A DNA stretch of 64,000 bases from a virus. The number at the start of each line of letters is the position of its first letter. Positions within the stretch are counted from its first letter, which is position 1. The stretch lies in IMG/VR virus record IMGVR_UViG_3300032286_001377, positions 1-64,000 of that record; one strand, 5' to 3'. The translations under genes and the position numbers were made by a program. The notes under the pieces are model-generated. The model had not been told where the DNA came from. It saw nothing but the letters and a program-made list of their open reading frames with translations, and ran no database searches. This document shows positions 8,566-15,697 of this stretch, piece after piece.

Positions 8566-8572
8566 GTGGATA

Positions 8573-8602
8573 ATTATATCAAAAATATAACTAAAATGCC
8601 AA
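8573..8602 (-). promoter_or_regulatory. sigma70-like promoter for the tRNA-Ser pair
   Basis: On the minus strand, TTGGCA (8597-8602), an 18-base spacer and a perfect TATAAT (8573-8578). The predicted start is near 8566, at the first base of tRNA-Ser(GCT), so little or no 5' trimming would be needed. Confidence 0.7.
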
Positions 8603-8617
8603 ATAAACTAGGATATA

Positions 8618-9187
8618 TCAAAACTTAAATGACCAATAGGATAGTTTATGAATTTTTGGATTATAGTACTTTTTAGCATGAGGGACTTCAATAGGTTGAA
8701 AATGATGTGGATCACTTAAATCCCACCAAGTCATATAAAGACCAAACCATGGAGCGTAAGCTTGCATTAAATTACGATCAGATTGATATCCCATAAGATC
8801 TACAGCTAAACATTTACCTTGTGATGTAACCAAATCATGATAAGACATTCCAGGAGGAGCAATCGAAGTTTCCCCTGGATTTTTTTCCCAAAAAGAATAC
8901 GAGACACCTCTATTATCGGTGCCCTTCCATGCTACTGATTTCTTAGAAGGTCCTGAAACGCCATGATATCTTGACAAGAAGGTGCTTCTTTGGCTTTCGT
9001 ACGACCTATAGGTTGCCCCTAACCCAGCACTACCGCCAAAATCTATAAGAAGATTCAACATTGCAAAAATTCTTCTTGCAAACTCTGGATCTAGGTTTGT
9101 CCATTTATCAGAAGCAAAAAGTTCAGCACTAGTTACATTTTTCCATTTGCCACTATTTGTTCCAAGTTTATATATTCTTTCTGCCAT
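8618..9187 (-). CDS. M15-type peptidoglycan peptidase, lysin paralogue
   Basis: 189 residues. ATYRSYESQRSTFLSRY, then SYH at 115-117 and AVDL (Asp130) follow the VanY/M15 zinc-ligand pattern. The third ligand is His162 in DPHHFQP. The catalytic Glu of the paralogous neighbour (GEPWHLQP) is Asp159 here, a conservative but notable change. No signal peptide or cell-wall-binding domain is present. It would cleave peptide cross-bridges or D-Ala termini in host peptidoglycan at lysis. No clear ribosome-binding site precedes the ATG, so its expression may be low or coupled to the gene before it. Confidence 0.75.
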   Translation of the reverse strand: MAERIYKLGTNSGKWKNVTSAELFASDKWTNLDPEFARRIFAMLNLLIDFGGSAGLGATYRSYESQRSTFLSRYHGVSGPSKKSVAWKGTDNRGVSYSFWEKNPGETSIAPPGMSYHDLVTSQGKCLAVDLMGYQSDRNLMQAYAPWFGLYMTWWDLSDPHHFQPIEVPHAKKYYNPKIHKLSYWSFKF

Positions 9188-9200
9188 AATTATTATTTAA

Positions 9201-10019
9201 TTAATTAGCAATATTGGCCATCTGTTCAGCAAAAACTTTATATCTTGCTGCAGTCACGGGACCGTATATGCCATCAGCAGTAATCTTAAGAGTAAACTGC
9301 ATCCTAACGACAGCATCATGTGTCATAGGGCCAAACCATCCATCACACTTCGCTGTTTTAGGATACCATCCCCAAAACTGCATAATCTGCTGTAGTTTTG
9401 CAACCTCAGGACCAGTCATATTAATAGGCTTAACCAATCTCAACGTTGGCGCAGGAACTACAACAATAGGCTTCGGAGGCTTTGGAGTTGGTGTGATAGG
9501 AGTCCCGCCAAATACATGCAATGGGACCATATTCGCTTTAAAATTACGTCTACTATTAGGAATTTCTCCAGGCTGCAAGTGCCAAGGTTCACCATTAATG
9601 TCACCAAAATGACGAAGACCATATTTAGCTGCAAGCTTATCAGCATATAAGATATCACCAATCATATCAACAGCTAAGCAGTGCCCCTCAGGCGTGCATG
9701 GTTCGTGATAGCTAAGCCCTGGAGGTGCAGCATTAGCAACACCAGGTTTACGCTCCCAAAACTTTCCCTCCCAGAAAACATCACCAGTATAATCTGAATC
9801 ATCTTCTACAATATATCTACTCAGGAAAAGATTCCTTTGCGCATCGGTAGACCTCCAGCCACCACCAATACCAATATTTTTACCAGCAGCAATGCATTCA
9901 TCCATAAGTGCTAGAAGTCTACGTCTAAACTCTGGCTCAAATCTTAACCAAACACTCCAGCTCAAAAGCTGTTGACGAGTCATAGTTTTACCGGAATAAC
10001 CTGTCATATAAACGGACAT
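9201..10019 (-). CDS. endolysin: M15 peptidase with C-terminal peptidoglycan-binding domain
   Basis: 272 residues from the ATG at 10019 (TAGGAGA upstream), preferred over a longer frame lacking a ribosome site. Domain 1 (about 40-165) is an M15 D-Ala-D-Ala carboxypeptidase-like fold with SYH (His105), VDM (Asp118), and EPWHLQP (Glu144, His147). A proline-rich linker (TPTPKPPKP) leads to a PG_binding_1 domain (about 200-265: LQQIMQFWGW, DGWFGPMTHDAVVRMQ, DGIYGPVTAARY). This modular layout is that of a phage endolysin. There is no export signal, so release presumably needs the holin-like proteins elsewhere in the window. Confidence 0.88.
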   Translation of the reverse strand: MSVYMTGYSGKTMTRQQLLSWSVWLRFEPEFRRRLLALMDECIAAGKNIGIGGGWRSTDAQRNLFLSRYIVEDDSDYTGDVFWEGKFWERKPGVANAAPPGLSYHEPCTPEGHCLAVDMIGDILYADKLAAKYGLRHFGDINGEPWHLQPGEIPNSRRNFKANMVPLHVFGGTPITPTPKPPKPIVVVPAPTLRLVKPINMTGPEVAKLQQIMQFWGWYPKTAKCDGWFGPMTHDAVVRMQFTLKITADGIYGPVTAARYKVFAEQMANIAN

Positions 10020-10029
10020 CTTTTTTCTC

Positions 10030-10236
10030 CTACTTATTCTTTTTTTTCTTATTAATCTTAGATAATGTCTTAGCAAGATTCGCTTGCTTAACTGTCAACT
10101 TACTGTACTTAGAAGGGTTCGCAGTAACCTTAGAAGCCATAGCTGCAACAGAAACACCCTTCTTTTTTGCTTTTGCGGTGAAAGCACCAGGTCTTTTTAT
10201 AGCTCCCTGGATCCAATTCTTTTTTTTCTGAGCCAT
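10030..10236 (-). CDS. small lysine-rich phage protein (KRPGA motif)
   Basis: 68 residues, very basic. Contains WIQGAIKRPGAFTAKAKK, a motif I associate with small phage hypotheticals that carry a conserved 'KRPGA' box, and ends SKINKKKKNK. It has a good ribosome site (AAGGAAAG) and a TAATG overlap with the next gene in the operon. It may bind nucleic acid or be packaged in the virion. No established function. Confidence 0.7.
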   Translation of the reverse strand: MAQKKKNWIQGAIKRPGAFTAKAKKKGVSVAAMASKVTANPSKYSKLTVKQANLAKTLSKINKKKKNK

Positions 10237-10520
10237 TACTTCTTTCCTTTTCTATTGCTAAATGTTGAAACATTTTTTGGGGGTTGACCTTTAGTTCCTT
10301 TTCTCGGGGTACCAGAAGACCTTTTTCTTTGAACTGCAGACTTGCGCTGCGAACTACTCATAGAGTTAGCTTTCGCGACTGGCACACATTTTGCATATCC
10401 ACTACCATTAGCGCCAGATGTTCCACACGATTGCCACTTACCATTTTTTTTAGGAGCACCAATATTTACCCACTTCTGATTAAACCATTTGGTTAAACCA
10501 ACACCTTTAGGTCCAGCCAT
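10236..10520 (-). CDS. DUF5872-like small basic phage protein
   Basis: 94 residues. GLTKWFNQKWVNIGAPKK, GKWQSCG, GYAKCVPVAKAN and SAVQRKRSS fit the phage domain DUF5872, with its paired conserved cysteines and a basic tail. The C-terminus is strongly positive (GTPRKGTKGQPPKN, NRKGKK). It is in an uninterrupted minus-strand row of small basic genes. The function of the family is unknown; a virion-associated or nucleic-acid-binding role is a guess based on charge. Confidence 0.75.
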   Translation of the reverse strand: MAGPKGVGLTKWFNQKWVNIGAPKKNGKWQSCGTSGANGSGYAKCVPVAKANSMSSSQRKSAVQRKRSSGTPRKGTKGQPPKNVSTFSNRKGKK

Positions 10521-10522
10521 TA

Positions 10523-10699
10523 TTATTTCTTTCCAGACTTTTTAGTGCTTATAGTTTTCCACGTTCCTCCAGAAGCTTTATATTTTTTTGCTGCCCACGC
10601 ATTTGCATAGGCCGAAGGGTAAACATCAAACTTGGATTTAGCTTGCGACTTAACGCGAGACCAAAGAGCCGGATTTTTAGGAACATTTTTTTTAACCAT
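10523..10699 (-). CDS. small lysine-rich protein (58 aa)
   Basis: Begins MVKKNVPKNPALWSRVKSQ and continues with SAYANAWAAKKYKASGGTWK. The 'SAYANAWA..kYK..GG.W' pattern is familiar from small phage hypotheticals. AGGAG lies upstream of the ATG at 10699, and the TAA is at 10523-10525, just before the next gene. Very basic. Function unknown. Confidence 0.65.
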   Translation of the reverse strand: MVKKNVPKNPALWSRVKSQAKSKFDVYPSAYANAWAAKKYKASGGTWKTISTKKSGKK

Positions 10700-10744
10700 T
10701 TATCTCTTACTCCTAATTGAATATATTCTAATTAATAGAATTTA

Positions 10745-10852
10745 TCACATCATCTTCTTCTTTTTAGCTGATCCCATCTTCTTAGGGGCAGCCATCTTCT
10801 TTGCTGAACCCATCTTCTTATAGGATCCCATCTTCTTAGCCTTCTTCATCAT
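10745..10852 (-). CDS. 35-aa KKMG-repeat peptide
   Basis: Starts at tandem ATGs (10852/10849) behind a strong AGGAGGTG. The product is MMKKAKKMGSYKKMGSAKK followed by two more KKM units and ends KKKKMM, that is four or five copies of a Lys-Lys-Met-Gly/Ala-rich heptad. The low complexity could make this an unexpressed AT-rich stretch, but the ribosome site and its position in the row argue for a gene. It may be a DNA-condensing peptide. Confidence 0.5.
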   Translation of the reverse strand: MMKKAKKMGSYKKMGSAKKMAAPKKMGSAKKKKMM

Positions 10853-10864
10853 ATTAAACACCTC

Positions 10865-11152
10865 CTACCATTTCACTTTATTACTCCAATATGCTGCGGA
10901 CATTTTGCCCTTAGCAATATTATCGGCGTGTCGCGCCTTAAATGACTCCCTACGCTTACGATATGATTCCGACTCTCCCTCTTTTTTGGGAGAACCAGAA
11001 ACACCTTGTTGGCCAAATCTAATAGTCTTAACCTTATCTCCAGACTTCGCAACAACGATATGTGACTTAGTTGGATGATTAGGAGTGCGCTTTGGTTTAT
11101 TAAACCCGCTTACTCCCGCCCTTGCGAGTCTTGGATCTTTTCTTGCTGCCAT
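10865..11152 (-). CDS. small basic phage protein (FNKPKRTPNHP motif)
   Basis: 95 residues. FNKPKRTPNHPTKSHIVVAK, KVKTIRFGQQGVSG and SFKARHADNIAKGKMSAAYW make up a well-conserved small phage protein type that I recognise from many phage contigs but for which no function is established. Ribosome site AAAGGAAG. Net positive charge. Confidence 0.75.
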   Translation of the reverse strand: MAARKDPRLARAGVSGFNKPKRTPNHPTKSHIVVAKSGDKVKTIRFGQQGVSGSPKKEGESESYRKRRESFKARHADNIAKGKMSAAYWSNKVKW

Positions 11153-11243
11153 TAGATTTACTTCCTTTAATTTCTAAACCTTTTAAAAAATTATTAGTTC
11201 CCATTCTAGGACCTGGTACATAAGTATTCTTTTTAGAACTCAT
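11100..11243 (-). CDS. possible 47-aa basic protein overlapping the next gene
   Basis: From the ATG at 11243: MSSKKNTYVPGPRMGTNNFL, ending KKRSKTRKGGSKRV. Composition matches the neighbouring small basic proteins. Against it, no clear ribosome site is present and it overlaps the following gene by 53 bases. It is the only candidate for 11153-11243, which would otherwise be non-coding. Confidence 0.45.
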   Translation of the reverse strand: MSSKKNTYVPGPRMGTNNFLKGLEIKGSKSNGSKKRSKTRKGGSKRV

Positions 11244-11259
11244 ATTAAATTTTCTATGG

Positions 11260-11436
11260 TTACTTCTTTTTCTTTTTCTTAAGTCTTGCTGCAGAAGACA
11301 GTGCAATAGCGATAGCTTGCTTCTTAGACTTTACTACTGGTCCACCCTTACCTGAATGTAAGCCACCTTTTTTAAATTCGTCCATAACAGAAACAATTTT
11401 TTTCTGTCTAGCTGTTGCTTTCTTTTTAGCTGGCAC
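11260..11436 (-). CDS. small basic phage protein, GTG start
   Basis: 58 residues from a GTG at 11436; no ATG is possible because an in-frame stop lies just upstream at 11443-11445. Sequence includes IVSVMDEFKKGGLHSGKGG and KSKKQAIAIALSSAARLKK. The 'VM.EFk.G.L.SG' plus 'kQAiAIALS.A' pairing is a recurring signature in small phage proteins. The ribosome site is modest (AAGTGAG). Function unknown. Confidence 0.65.
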   Translation of the reverse strand: MPAKKKATARQKKIVSVMDEFKKGGLHSGKGGPVVKSKKQAIAIALSSAARLKKKKKK

Positions 11437-11442
11437 AACAAC

Positions 11443-11553
11443 TCACTTACCCTGTTGAGGTGGAGGAGTTTTTTTAAGATCCTGAACATTAATGAAAGAA
11501 TCTTTAATAGTTTTAAGATAATTGTTATCTTTCTTAGAACCTTTATCAGCCAT
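11443..11553 (-). CDS. 36-aa hypothetical protein
   Basis: MADKGSKKDNNYLKTIKDSF, ending KKTPPPQQGK. The ATG at 11553 has TAGGAG at ideal spacing. First gene of the small-basic-protein row, just downstream of a hairpin terminator. Unrecognised. Confidence 0.55.
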   Translation of the reverse strand: MADKGSKKDNNYLKTIKDSFINVQDLKKTPPPQQGK

Positions 11554-11596
11554 ATACACTCCTATACTTGAATATATATTTATAGTAACCCTCAAA

Positions 11597-11623
11597 TGCA
11601 AAAAGAGAGGCGTAAGCCTCTCT
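11597..11623 (-). terminator. rho-independent terminator
   Basis: The minus strand reads AGAGAGGC-TTAC-GCCTCTCT, an 8-bp perfect stem (11604-11623), followed by TTTTGCATTT. It sits 27 bases after the AT-hook protein's stop and separates it from the small-basic-protein row. Confidence 0.75.
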
Positions 11624-11650
11624 CAATGCTATATCTATATTTTTAAGAAA

Positions 11651-11974
11651 TCAATCTTTAACAGGAGGAGTTGCCTTCTTTGCTGGAGCTTTCTTAGTTG
11701 TAGCTTTCGGTCTGCCTGGCTTCTTTTTTGGCTCGTCAAACACCTCTTTAACTACAGGTGCCTCAGAAATTATTAACTCAACTGAATCTTTCTCAATCTT
11801 TACTTGTGAAGTCAAATCTTTTTCTGGCTCAATTATTACATTGATAACATTCTTATCATCAATATCGTGGCCACCAATTTTCTGTGCTTCATCAAGAGCA
11901 ATAGGATTATTAACAAATTTATCAACATATATTAAATATAATTTATTTTTAAGTTTTTTAATTGAATTAAACAT
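11651..11974 (-). CDS. AT-hook/lysine-rich C-terminal protein
   Basis: 107 residues from the ATG at 11974 (GAGGA upstream); an in-frame start seven codons earlier is less likely. The N-terminus is basic (MFNSIKKLKNKLYLIYV), the middle acidic. The C-terminus carries KKKPGRPK, an AT-hook core, followed by ATTKKAPAKK resembling histone H1-like tails. It probably binds the minor groove of AT-rich DNA. Start and upstream stop overlap by 8 bases, and a terminator follows. Confidence 0.65.
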   Translation of the reverse strand: MFNSIKKLKNKLYLIYVDKFVNNPIALDEAQKIGGHDIDDKNVINVIIEPEKDLTSQVKIEKDSVELIISEAPVVKEVFDEPKKKPGRPKATTKKAPAKKATPPVKD

Positions 11975-12503
11975 TTTTTTCCTCATTGTTTTCAATAGGC
12001 TTAATAAGCTTAAGTGTACTAGTTATATGATTTGATAATTTAGAATCTATACAACTAACTTTACTTTCTAAGCTATCAACTTTTTCGTCTATATGATTAT
12101 AGAGACTTAAAACTCTTGTGTCAAGTCTTTCACCCAAAGTATGAATTCTATCTTCAATAACATTAAATTGACTTAATATACCCTGCGGTTCCTGTAACTT
12201 CGTTGGCATAGAATCCCACTGTTCTTTCCATGTGACCAAACCCCTAACAGTGTCATAAGTAGATGCAACCATATCAAAAAGTCTATCTTGACCAGGTTTT
12301 CTGTGATTAACTGCATCATTGACTTCGGCAGAATGTTTAGCGCTAGATCTCGCATGCTTTTGTGCCATATAGCTAAAAAAACCAGTTAATATAACACCGC
12401 TTGCAGATATTAGAGCAAGTATAATAACAACAATAGGTGAATCAGAAGTGGTGGTAGCTTGACTAGTTGTGGTGGTTGCAAAAACTGCTAGAGAATTTAA
12501 CAT
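11967..12503 (-). CDS. membrane protein with coiled coil, DUF2746/holin-like
   Basis: 178 residues. A short Thr-rich N-terminus precedes one strong membrane segment (about 24-46: PIVVIILALISASGVILTGF). A cytoplasmic or periplasmic helical region follows with heptad-like ESLESKVSCIDSKLSNH. The architecture resembles DUF2746 proteins of actinobacteriophages, often annotated as putative holins but unproven. It lies 2 kb upstream of the lysins, so a lysis role is plausible. A separate r1t-like holin candidate is at 35017-35217. Confidence 0.6.
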   Translation of the reverse strand: MLNSLAVFATTTTSQATTTSDSPIVVIILALISASGVILTGFFSYMAQKHARSSAKHSAEVNDAVNHRKPGQDRLFDMVASTYDTVRGLVTWKEQWDSMPTKLQEPQGILSQFNVIEDRIHTLGERLDTRVLSLYNHIDEKVDSLESKVSCIDSKLSNHITSTLKLIKPIENNEEKNV

Positions 12504-12559
12504 AATTATATCGCCCAGATGTGTTAAATCGTGACAATATAGTAATGTTTTTTAAACAA

Positions 12560-12883
12560 TTAATTACCCTGCTGAGCTTCTTTAATTAAATTATATCTTT
12601 CACCAGTCTCTTTAGCCATTAGAGAAAAGGCATAGGTAGCTGCATCATGGATAGCCTCTTTTAATTCTCCTTTATCTTCGTATGAAAATCCATCTAAAGG
12701 CAAAGTTATACCTGCATACACGTCGATATTCTCATAATTTCCGATATTAATTTTTCTATTTACTCCACAAATAAAAATCGGAGCTGAAGAAGTTGACAAT
12801 ATTTCACTACTCAAATTTGTTACCACCTGATCTAAAGGAGAATCTAATGATTGTTCCATTGCTGTTTTACTTATCTTAGGCAT
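12560..12883 (-). CDS. conserved hypothetical protein
   Basis: 107 residues. Central IFICGVNRKINIGNYENIDV followed by YAGITLPLDG reads like one beta-rich strand pair; the C-terminus is helical (KEAIHDAATYAFSLMAKETG). The pattern 'R.IN.GNYE..dVy.G...P' recurs in phage proteins without a function. Overlaps the dNMP kinase gene end by 8 bases. Not recognised beyond that. Confidence 0.6.
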   Translation of the reverse strand: MPKISKTAMEQSLDSPLDQVVTNLSSEILSTSSAPIFICGVNRKINIGNYENIDVYAGITLPLDGFSYEDKGELKEAIHDAATYAFSLMAKETGERYNLIKEAQQGN

Positions 12884-13661
12884 AGATGCCCATCATTTCA
12901 TTAACTATATTAATAGTTTCCTTAGTTTGCTGAGCGATTGTTAAATTATCTGTATCAATAATAGCAGACGCCATTTCTTTAATCGTTTCAATTTGCTGCT
13001 CTGACTTGTGATTCTTTTGTTCAGCGGTCATATGTACTCCATCTCTATCAAGGATTCTAGAATCCCTAACTTCCTCAGAAGCATCGAAGCAAATCAGAAT
13101 TCCATTATCTTGATTTAAGATGAACTGAGCCTCATTTACAAATCTTACATCAGAGATTATAACACAAAAAGGATTTGACTCGTTATACATTGAGTCATTC
13201 CTAATGTATTCTCTATATAATTTATGTGACTTAGCAATAGCCCATCTAGCAAAACAATCTTCATCTACTTCTCTACAAACATCGCCAGCTTTCTGCAAGA
13301 AGGATCTAGGCTTAATATCTTCCGGATTAAATGGAAGAGAATAAATATCTTTCACAATATTAATTAATACATCATAGTCTGGAACATTCCCAATTGGGGA
13401 ACCGCCAAATAGATCATATATTACACTATGCAGGGAATATAATTGTCTTTCTCTTTCCCTAAGCCCACGTATATTCTTTTTAGCTGAAGCCATTTCATAC
13501 AATGGAAGAGCAAAGAATATATGATCCCAAGTAATACCATTTGAAATTGTATTGATCTGCGCTCTGGGTACAAGAGTTTCCGCTACAGATGTTTTACCTG
13601 TAGCTGCTGCTCCAGCTAAACCTAAAATAATTGGTTGATTTGGATCTATTATTTTCTTCAT
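12876..13661 (-). CDS. deoxynucleoside monophosphate kinase-like P-loop protein
   Basis: 261 residues. Walker A GAAATGKT at 17-24, a middle helical region and IISDVRFVNEAQFI as a Walker B-like strand, then ILDRDGVHMTAEQKNHKSE, which resembles the lid region of T4 gp1-type dNMP kinases. It would phosphorylate dNMPs (after dCMP deaminase, ThyX and host DNA breakdown) towards dNTPs. Adjacent to RNase H and the replication genes. A related nucleotide kinase fold with another substrate cannot be excluded. Confidence 0.72.
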   Translation of the reverse strand: MKKIIDPNQPIILGLAGAAATGKTSVAETLVPRAQINTISNGITWDHIFFALPLYEMASAKKNIRGLRERERQLYSLHSVIYDLFGGSPIGNVPDYDVLINIVKDIYSLPFNPEDIKPRSFLQKAGDVCREVDEDCFARWAIAKSHKLYREYIRNDSMYNESNPFCVIISDVRFVNEAQFILNQDNGILICFDASEEVRDSRILDRDGVHMTAEQKNHKSEQQIETIKEMASAIIDTDNLTIAQQTKETINIVNEMMGIYA

Positions 13662-13677
13662 ATTAATATTACACCAT

Positions 13678-14118
13678 TCATTGTTTGTTAATATTATCTT
13701 TACGTTGTTCTAATTCATCTAAAAATGTATTTGCTAAGAAATCTGCTTCCCAAACAAAACTTCTATTAACCTGAACTACTCTAAAATTAAATTCAGATCT
13801 TATTTCTTCGATTGTCATCAAAAGTGGTATTAAAGAATCATTCTTACATTTCCATTTACCACTAATATGATTTGCTACTACTGCAGAATCTGTATAAATA
13901 ATTGGATCATACAAATCGCCCATTGAACATATAAGTAGACCTGCAATTACAGCTTCATATTCTGCTTCATTATTTGTTCTAGGGCCTAGACCTCTAGCGA
14001 ATTGGGCTATCTTCTTTCTATTTTTATAGACCACTGTAGCACATGAAGCTTCGCCAAATTTCTTCTGGCCCTGACCCCTAGATGCTCCATCGCAAAAAAC
14101 TTCTATATTCATAGCCAT
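13678..14118 (-). CDS. ribonuclease HI
   Basis: 146 residues from the ATG at 14118, which overlaps the upstream stop (TGATG). FCDGASRG (Asp10), NNEAEYEAV (Glu), YTDSAVV (Asp) and the C-terminal EADFLAN (Asp) give the full DEDD set in the right order. It would remove RNA primers and R-loops, fitting the neighbouring replication genes. The His usually in the flexible loop is not obvious, as in other His-lacking bacterial and archaeal forms. Confidence 0.88.
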   Translation of the reverse strand: MAMNIEVFCDGASRGQGQKKFGEASCATVVYKNRKKIAQFARGLGPRTNNEAEYEAVIAGLLICSMGDLYDPIIYTDSAVVANHISGKWKCKNDSLIPLLMTIEEIRSEFNFRVVQVNRSFVWEADFLANTFLDELEQRKDNINKQ

Positions 14119-14327
14119 CAATCAATCTTCACGTTGTACTCAACGCCCTGATTCTCTACAGTAGATAATATTCTTTTAAATTGATTTTGCGAACTAACTT
14201 GTATAGTTCTATTTAAAAGATATCTTTCTCCCTTATAAACAACCTGTGTTGGAAAATTTAAATTATCTCTAGTGTCAGAATAAAATTCTTTTGAAGACTT
14301 AGTATTTTTATAGTGAGCAATAAACAT
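14118..14327 (-). CDS. small hypothetical protein
   Basis: 69 residues from the ATG at 14327 (TAAGGA at good spacing); a longer frame to 14369 would overlap the upstream gene. MFIAHYKNTKSSKEFYSD, then FPTQVVYKGERYLLNRTIQV suggests a small beta-barrel. Not recognised. Confidence 0.6.
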   Translation of the reverse strand: MFIAHYKNTKSSKEFYSDTRDNLNFPTQVVYKGERYLLNRTIQVSSQNQFKRILSTVENQGVEYNVKID

Positions 14328-14334
14328 AAAATCC

Positions 14335-14850
14335 TTAATATGTACTAAAATCAGATTCCATATATGCACCTTTTTCTTCTCTGAAAGAGGCTATTTGCAT
14401 AGACTGAATCTTATCCATAAGTTTTCTAGCTGACTCAGAAGCAATTCTGGCAGAAGTCTCAAGAGATTCAGCCAGACTGACAATAGCATCACATGTAACT
14501 AGAGCAGTATATTCTTCTTCTGCTGCAGAGATTGCTGAAGCTTCTCTTTCTGCTTCATTTTTTCCAACTCTATTAGCTTTATAAACTTTCTTATAATTAC
14601 CTTCGATTATTTTAAATTGTGCTCTAGCAATTCCAGCGAATCTTGCTGCACGCCCGTATACATTCGACGTACGAGCGACTAATGAGGCAATCTTATCAAG
14701 ACCAAGATCGATAACATCAGTCTCTGGTATCTCTACAAAGTAGTTACTTTGACTATCCATTCTACTATATGCATCAATAACTTCTCTAAGTTGTGGTCCT
14801 AGGAAATCTTTTAATAAGTCTTGCAATTTCTCCATTGATTGGAGGTTCAT
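14335..14850 (-). CDS. helical protein, possibly UvsY-like recombination mediator
   Basis: 171 residues, almost wholly helical by composition. ARFAGIARAQFKIIEGNYKK, a charged NEAEREAS region and EYTALVTCDAIVSLAESLET, then SARIASESARKLMDK. The order (helix with K/Y, acidic hinge, late helix rich in S/A/R) recalls T4 UvsY, a recombination mediator, and the gene sits among nucleases and RNase H. No diagnostic motif proves it, and no RecA/UvsX is in the window. Treat as hypothesis; a structural protein is the alternative. Confidence 0.5.
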   Translation of the reverse strand: MNLQSMEKLQDLLKDFLGPQLREVIDAYSRMDSQSNYFVEIPETDVIDLGLDKIASLVARTSNVYGRAARFAGIARAQFKIIEGNYKKVYKANRVGKNEAEREASAISAAEEEYTALVTCDAIVSLAESLETSARIASESARKLMDKIQSMQIASFREEKGAYMESDFSTY

Positions 14851-14851
14851 A

Positions 14852-15697
14852 TCATTTCTCCATCTTAATAAGTGAAGTAAATTCTATCATATCTAACTCT
14901 AGAATTGCATCTTTAATCTTGTTTTTAATTTTTGAAAGGTGTTCACGTACTGTATTTGGATGTTCATTTATTTTCTGCGATATTTCGCTAGACCTTTGCC
15001 CATCTACAAATCTCCATTTTAAAAGCTGTCGCTCTTGTACACTAAGTCTATCAAAAGGAATCATATTCTTTTCGCCAAGGACCCAAAACTCATCTATCTT
15101 TTCGGCAGCAAGTAGTTGCTCGATACTATACTCTACAGGATCTGCTTTAAATCCTATCACAAAATTCTCATCGCTTTCATCCATAGTTGCATCATCGGCT
15201 AATAATGGAAAAGTTTTTCTTCCAAGCTGATCAATTAAGAATACATCCACGTTCTTTTTTAACAGATAAAAGAAATAACTGTACAAGAAACCACTAAAAG
15301 GGATAGGACCCTTTCTCTCATATCTTGTTATACATTGAAAGAAGGTCATATGGACTGTCTGTCTAATATCTTCTTCATCACAATATCTTTTAGTCATATA
15401 ATGTATACCTCTCATGCATTCATTGATATGTTTCAATTGTGTATTATTCATTTTATTTTTCATTAACGCAAAACGTACAAATGGATCTTTTATAAAAAGA
15501 GAAATAAATCTTCTAATATCATAATCATTTAAATTAAACTTTCCATGATGCAATAATGAAACATACTTAGTTAAAAAATTATGGAAAACATTTAACAACT
15601 CTTCTTGAGATTTCTTCATTCCTCTTTTTGCGTCAGCTATAAGAGCCTGCATCTCTTCTTCTTCAAGAGAATAATATTGCTCCTTGAAACTACTCAT
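14852..15697 (-). CDS. sigma-70-family-like transcription factor
   Basis: 281 residues from the ATG at 15697 (AAGGGA upstream; the longer frame starts at a TTG). A region 2-like segment lies at about 107-147 (CDEEDIRQTVHMTFFQCITR then FSGFLYSYFFYLLKK, with the D.vQ.....f pattern). Region 4 lies at 216-262: FDRLSVQERQLLKWRF, then RSSEISQKINEHPNTVREHL, a helix-turn-helix that would read -35 DNA. Regions 1 and 3 look missing or divergent, as in ECF sigmas. It probably redirects host RNA polymerase to later phage promoters. It starts with an ATGA overlap behind the nuclease gene, downstream of a strong promoter. Confidence 0.75.
   Translation of the reverse strand: MSSFKEQYYSLEEEEMQALIADAKRGMKKSQEELLNVFHNFLTKYVSLLHHGKFNLNDYDIRRFISLFIKDPFVRFALMKNKMNNTQLKHINECMRGIHYMTKRYCDEEDIRQTVHMTFFQCITRYERKGPIPFSGFLYSYFFYLLKKNVDVFLIDQLGRKTFPLLADDATMDESDENFVIGFKADPVEYSIEQLLAAEKIDEFWVLGEKNMIPFDRLSVQERQLLKWRFVDGQRSSEISQKINEHPNTVREHLSKIKNKIKDAILELDMIEFTSLIKMEK

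Noticed and set aside
9214-9612. 132-residue plus-strand frame
   Set aside because: Antisense to the endolysin gene, which has complete catalytic and binding domains.
11553-11603. Promoter for the small basic protein row (TTTGCA-18-TATATA)
   Set aside because: Only four of six matches in each box in very AT-rich DNA; read-through of the preceding terminator is equally likely.
12504-12559. Promoter TTGTCA...TATAAT ahead of the membrane protein
   Set aside because: The spacer is 21 bases and the -10 lies directly on the start codon.
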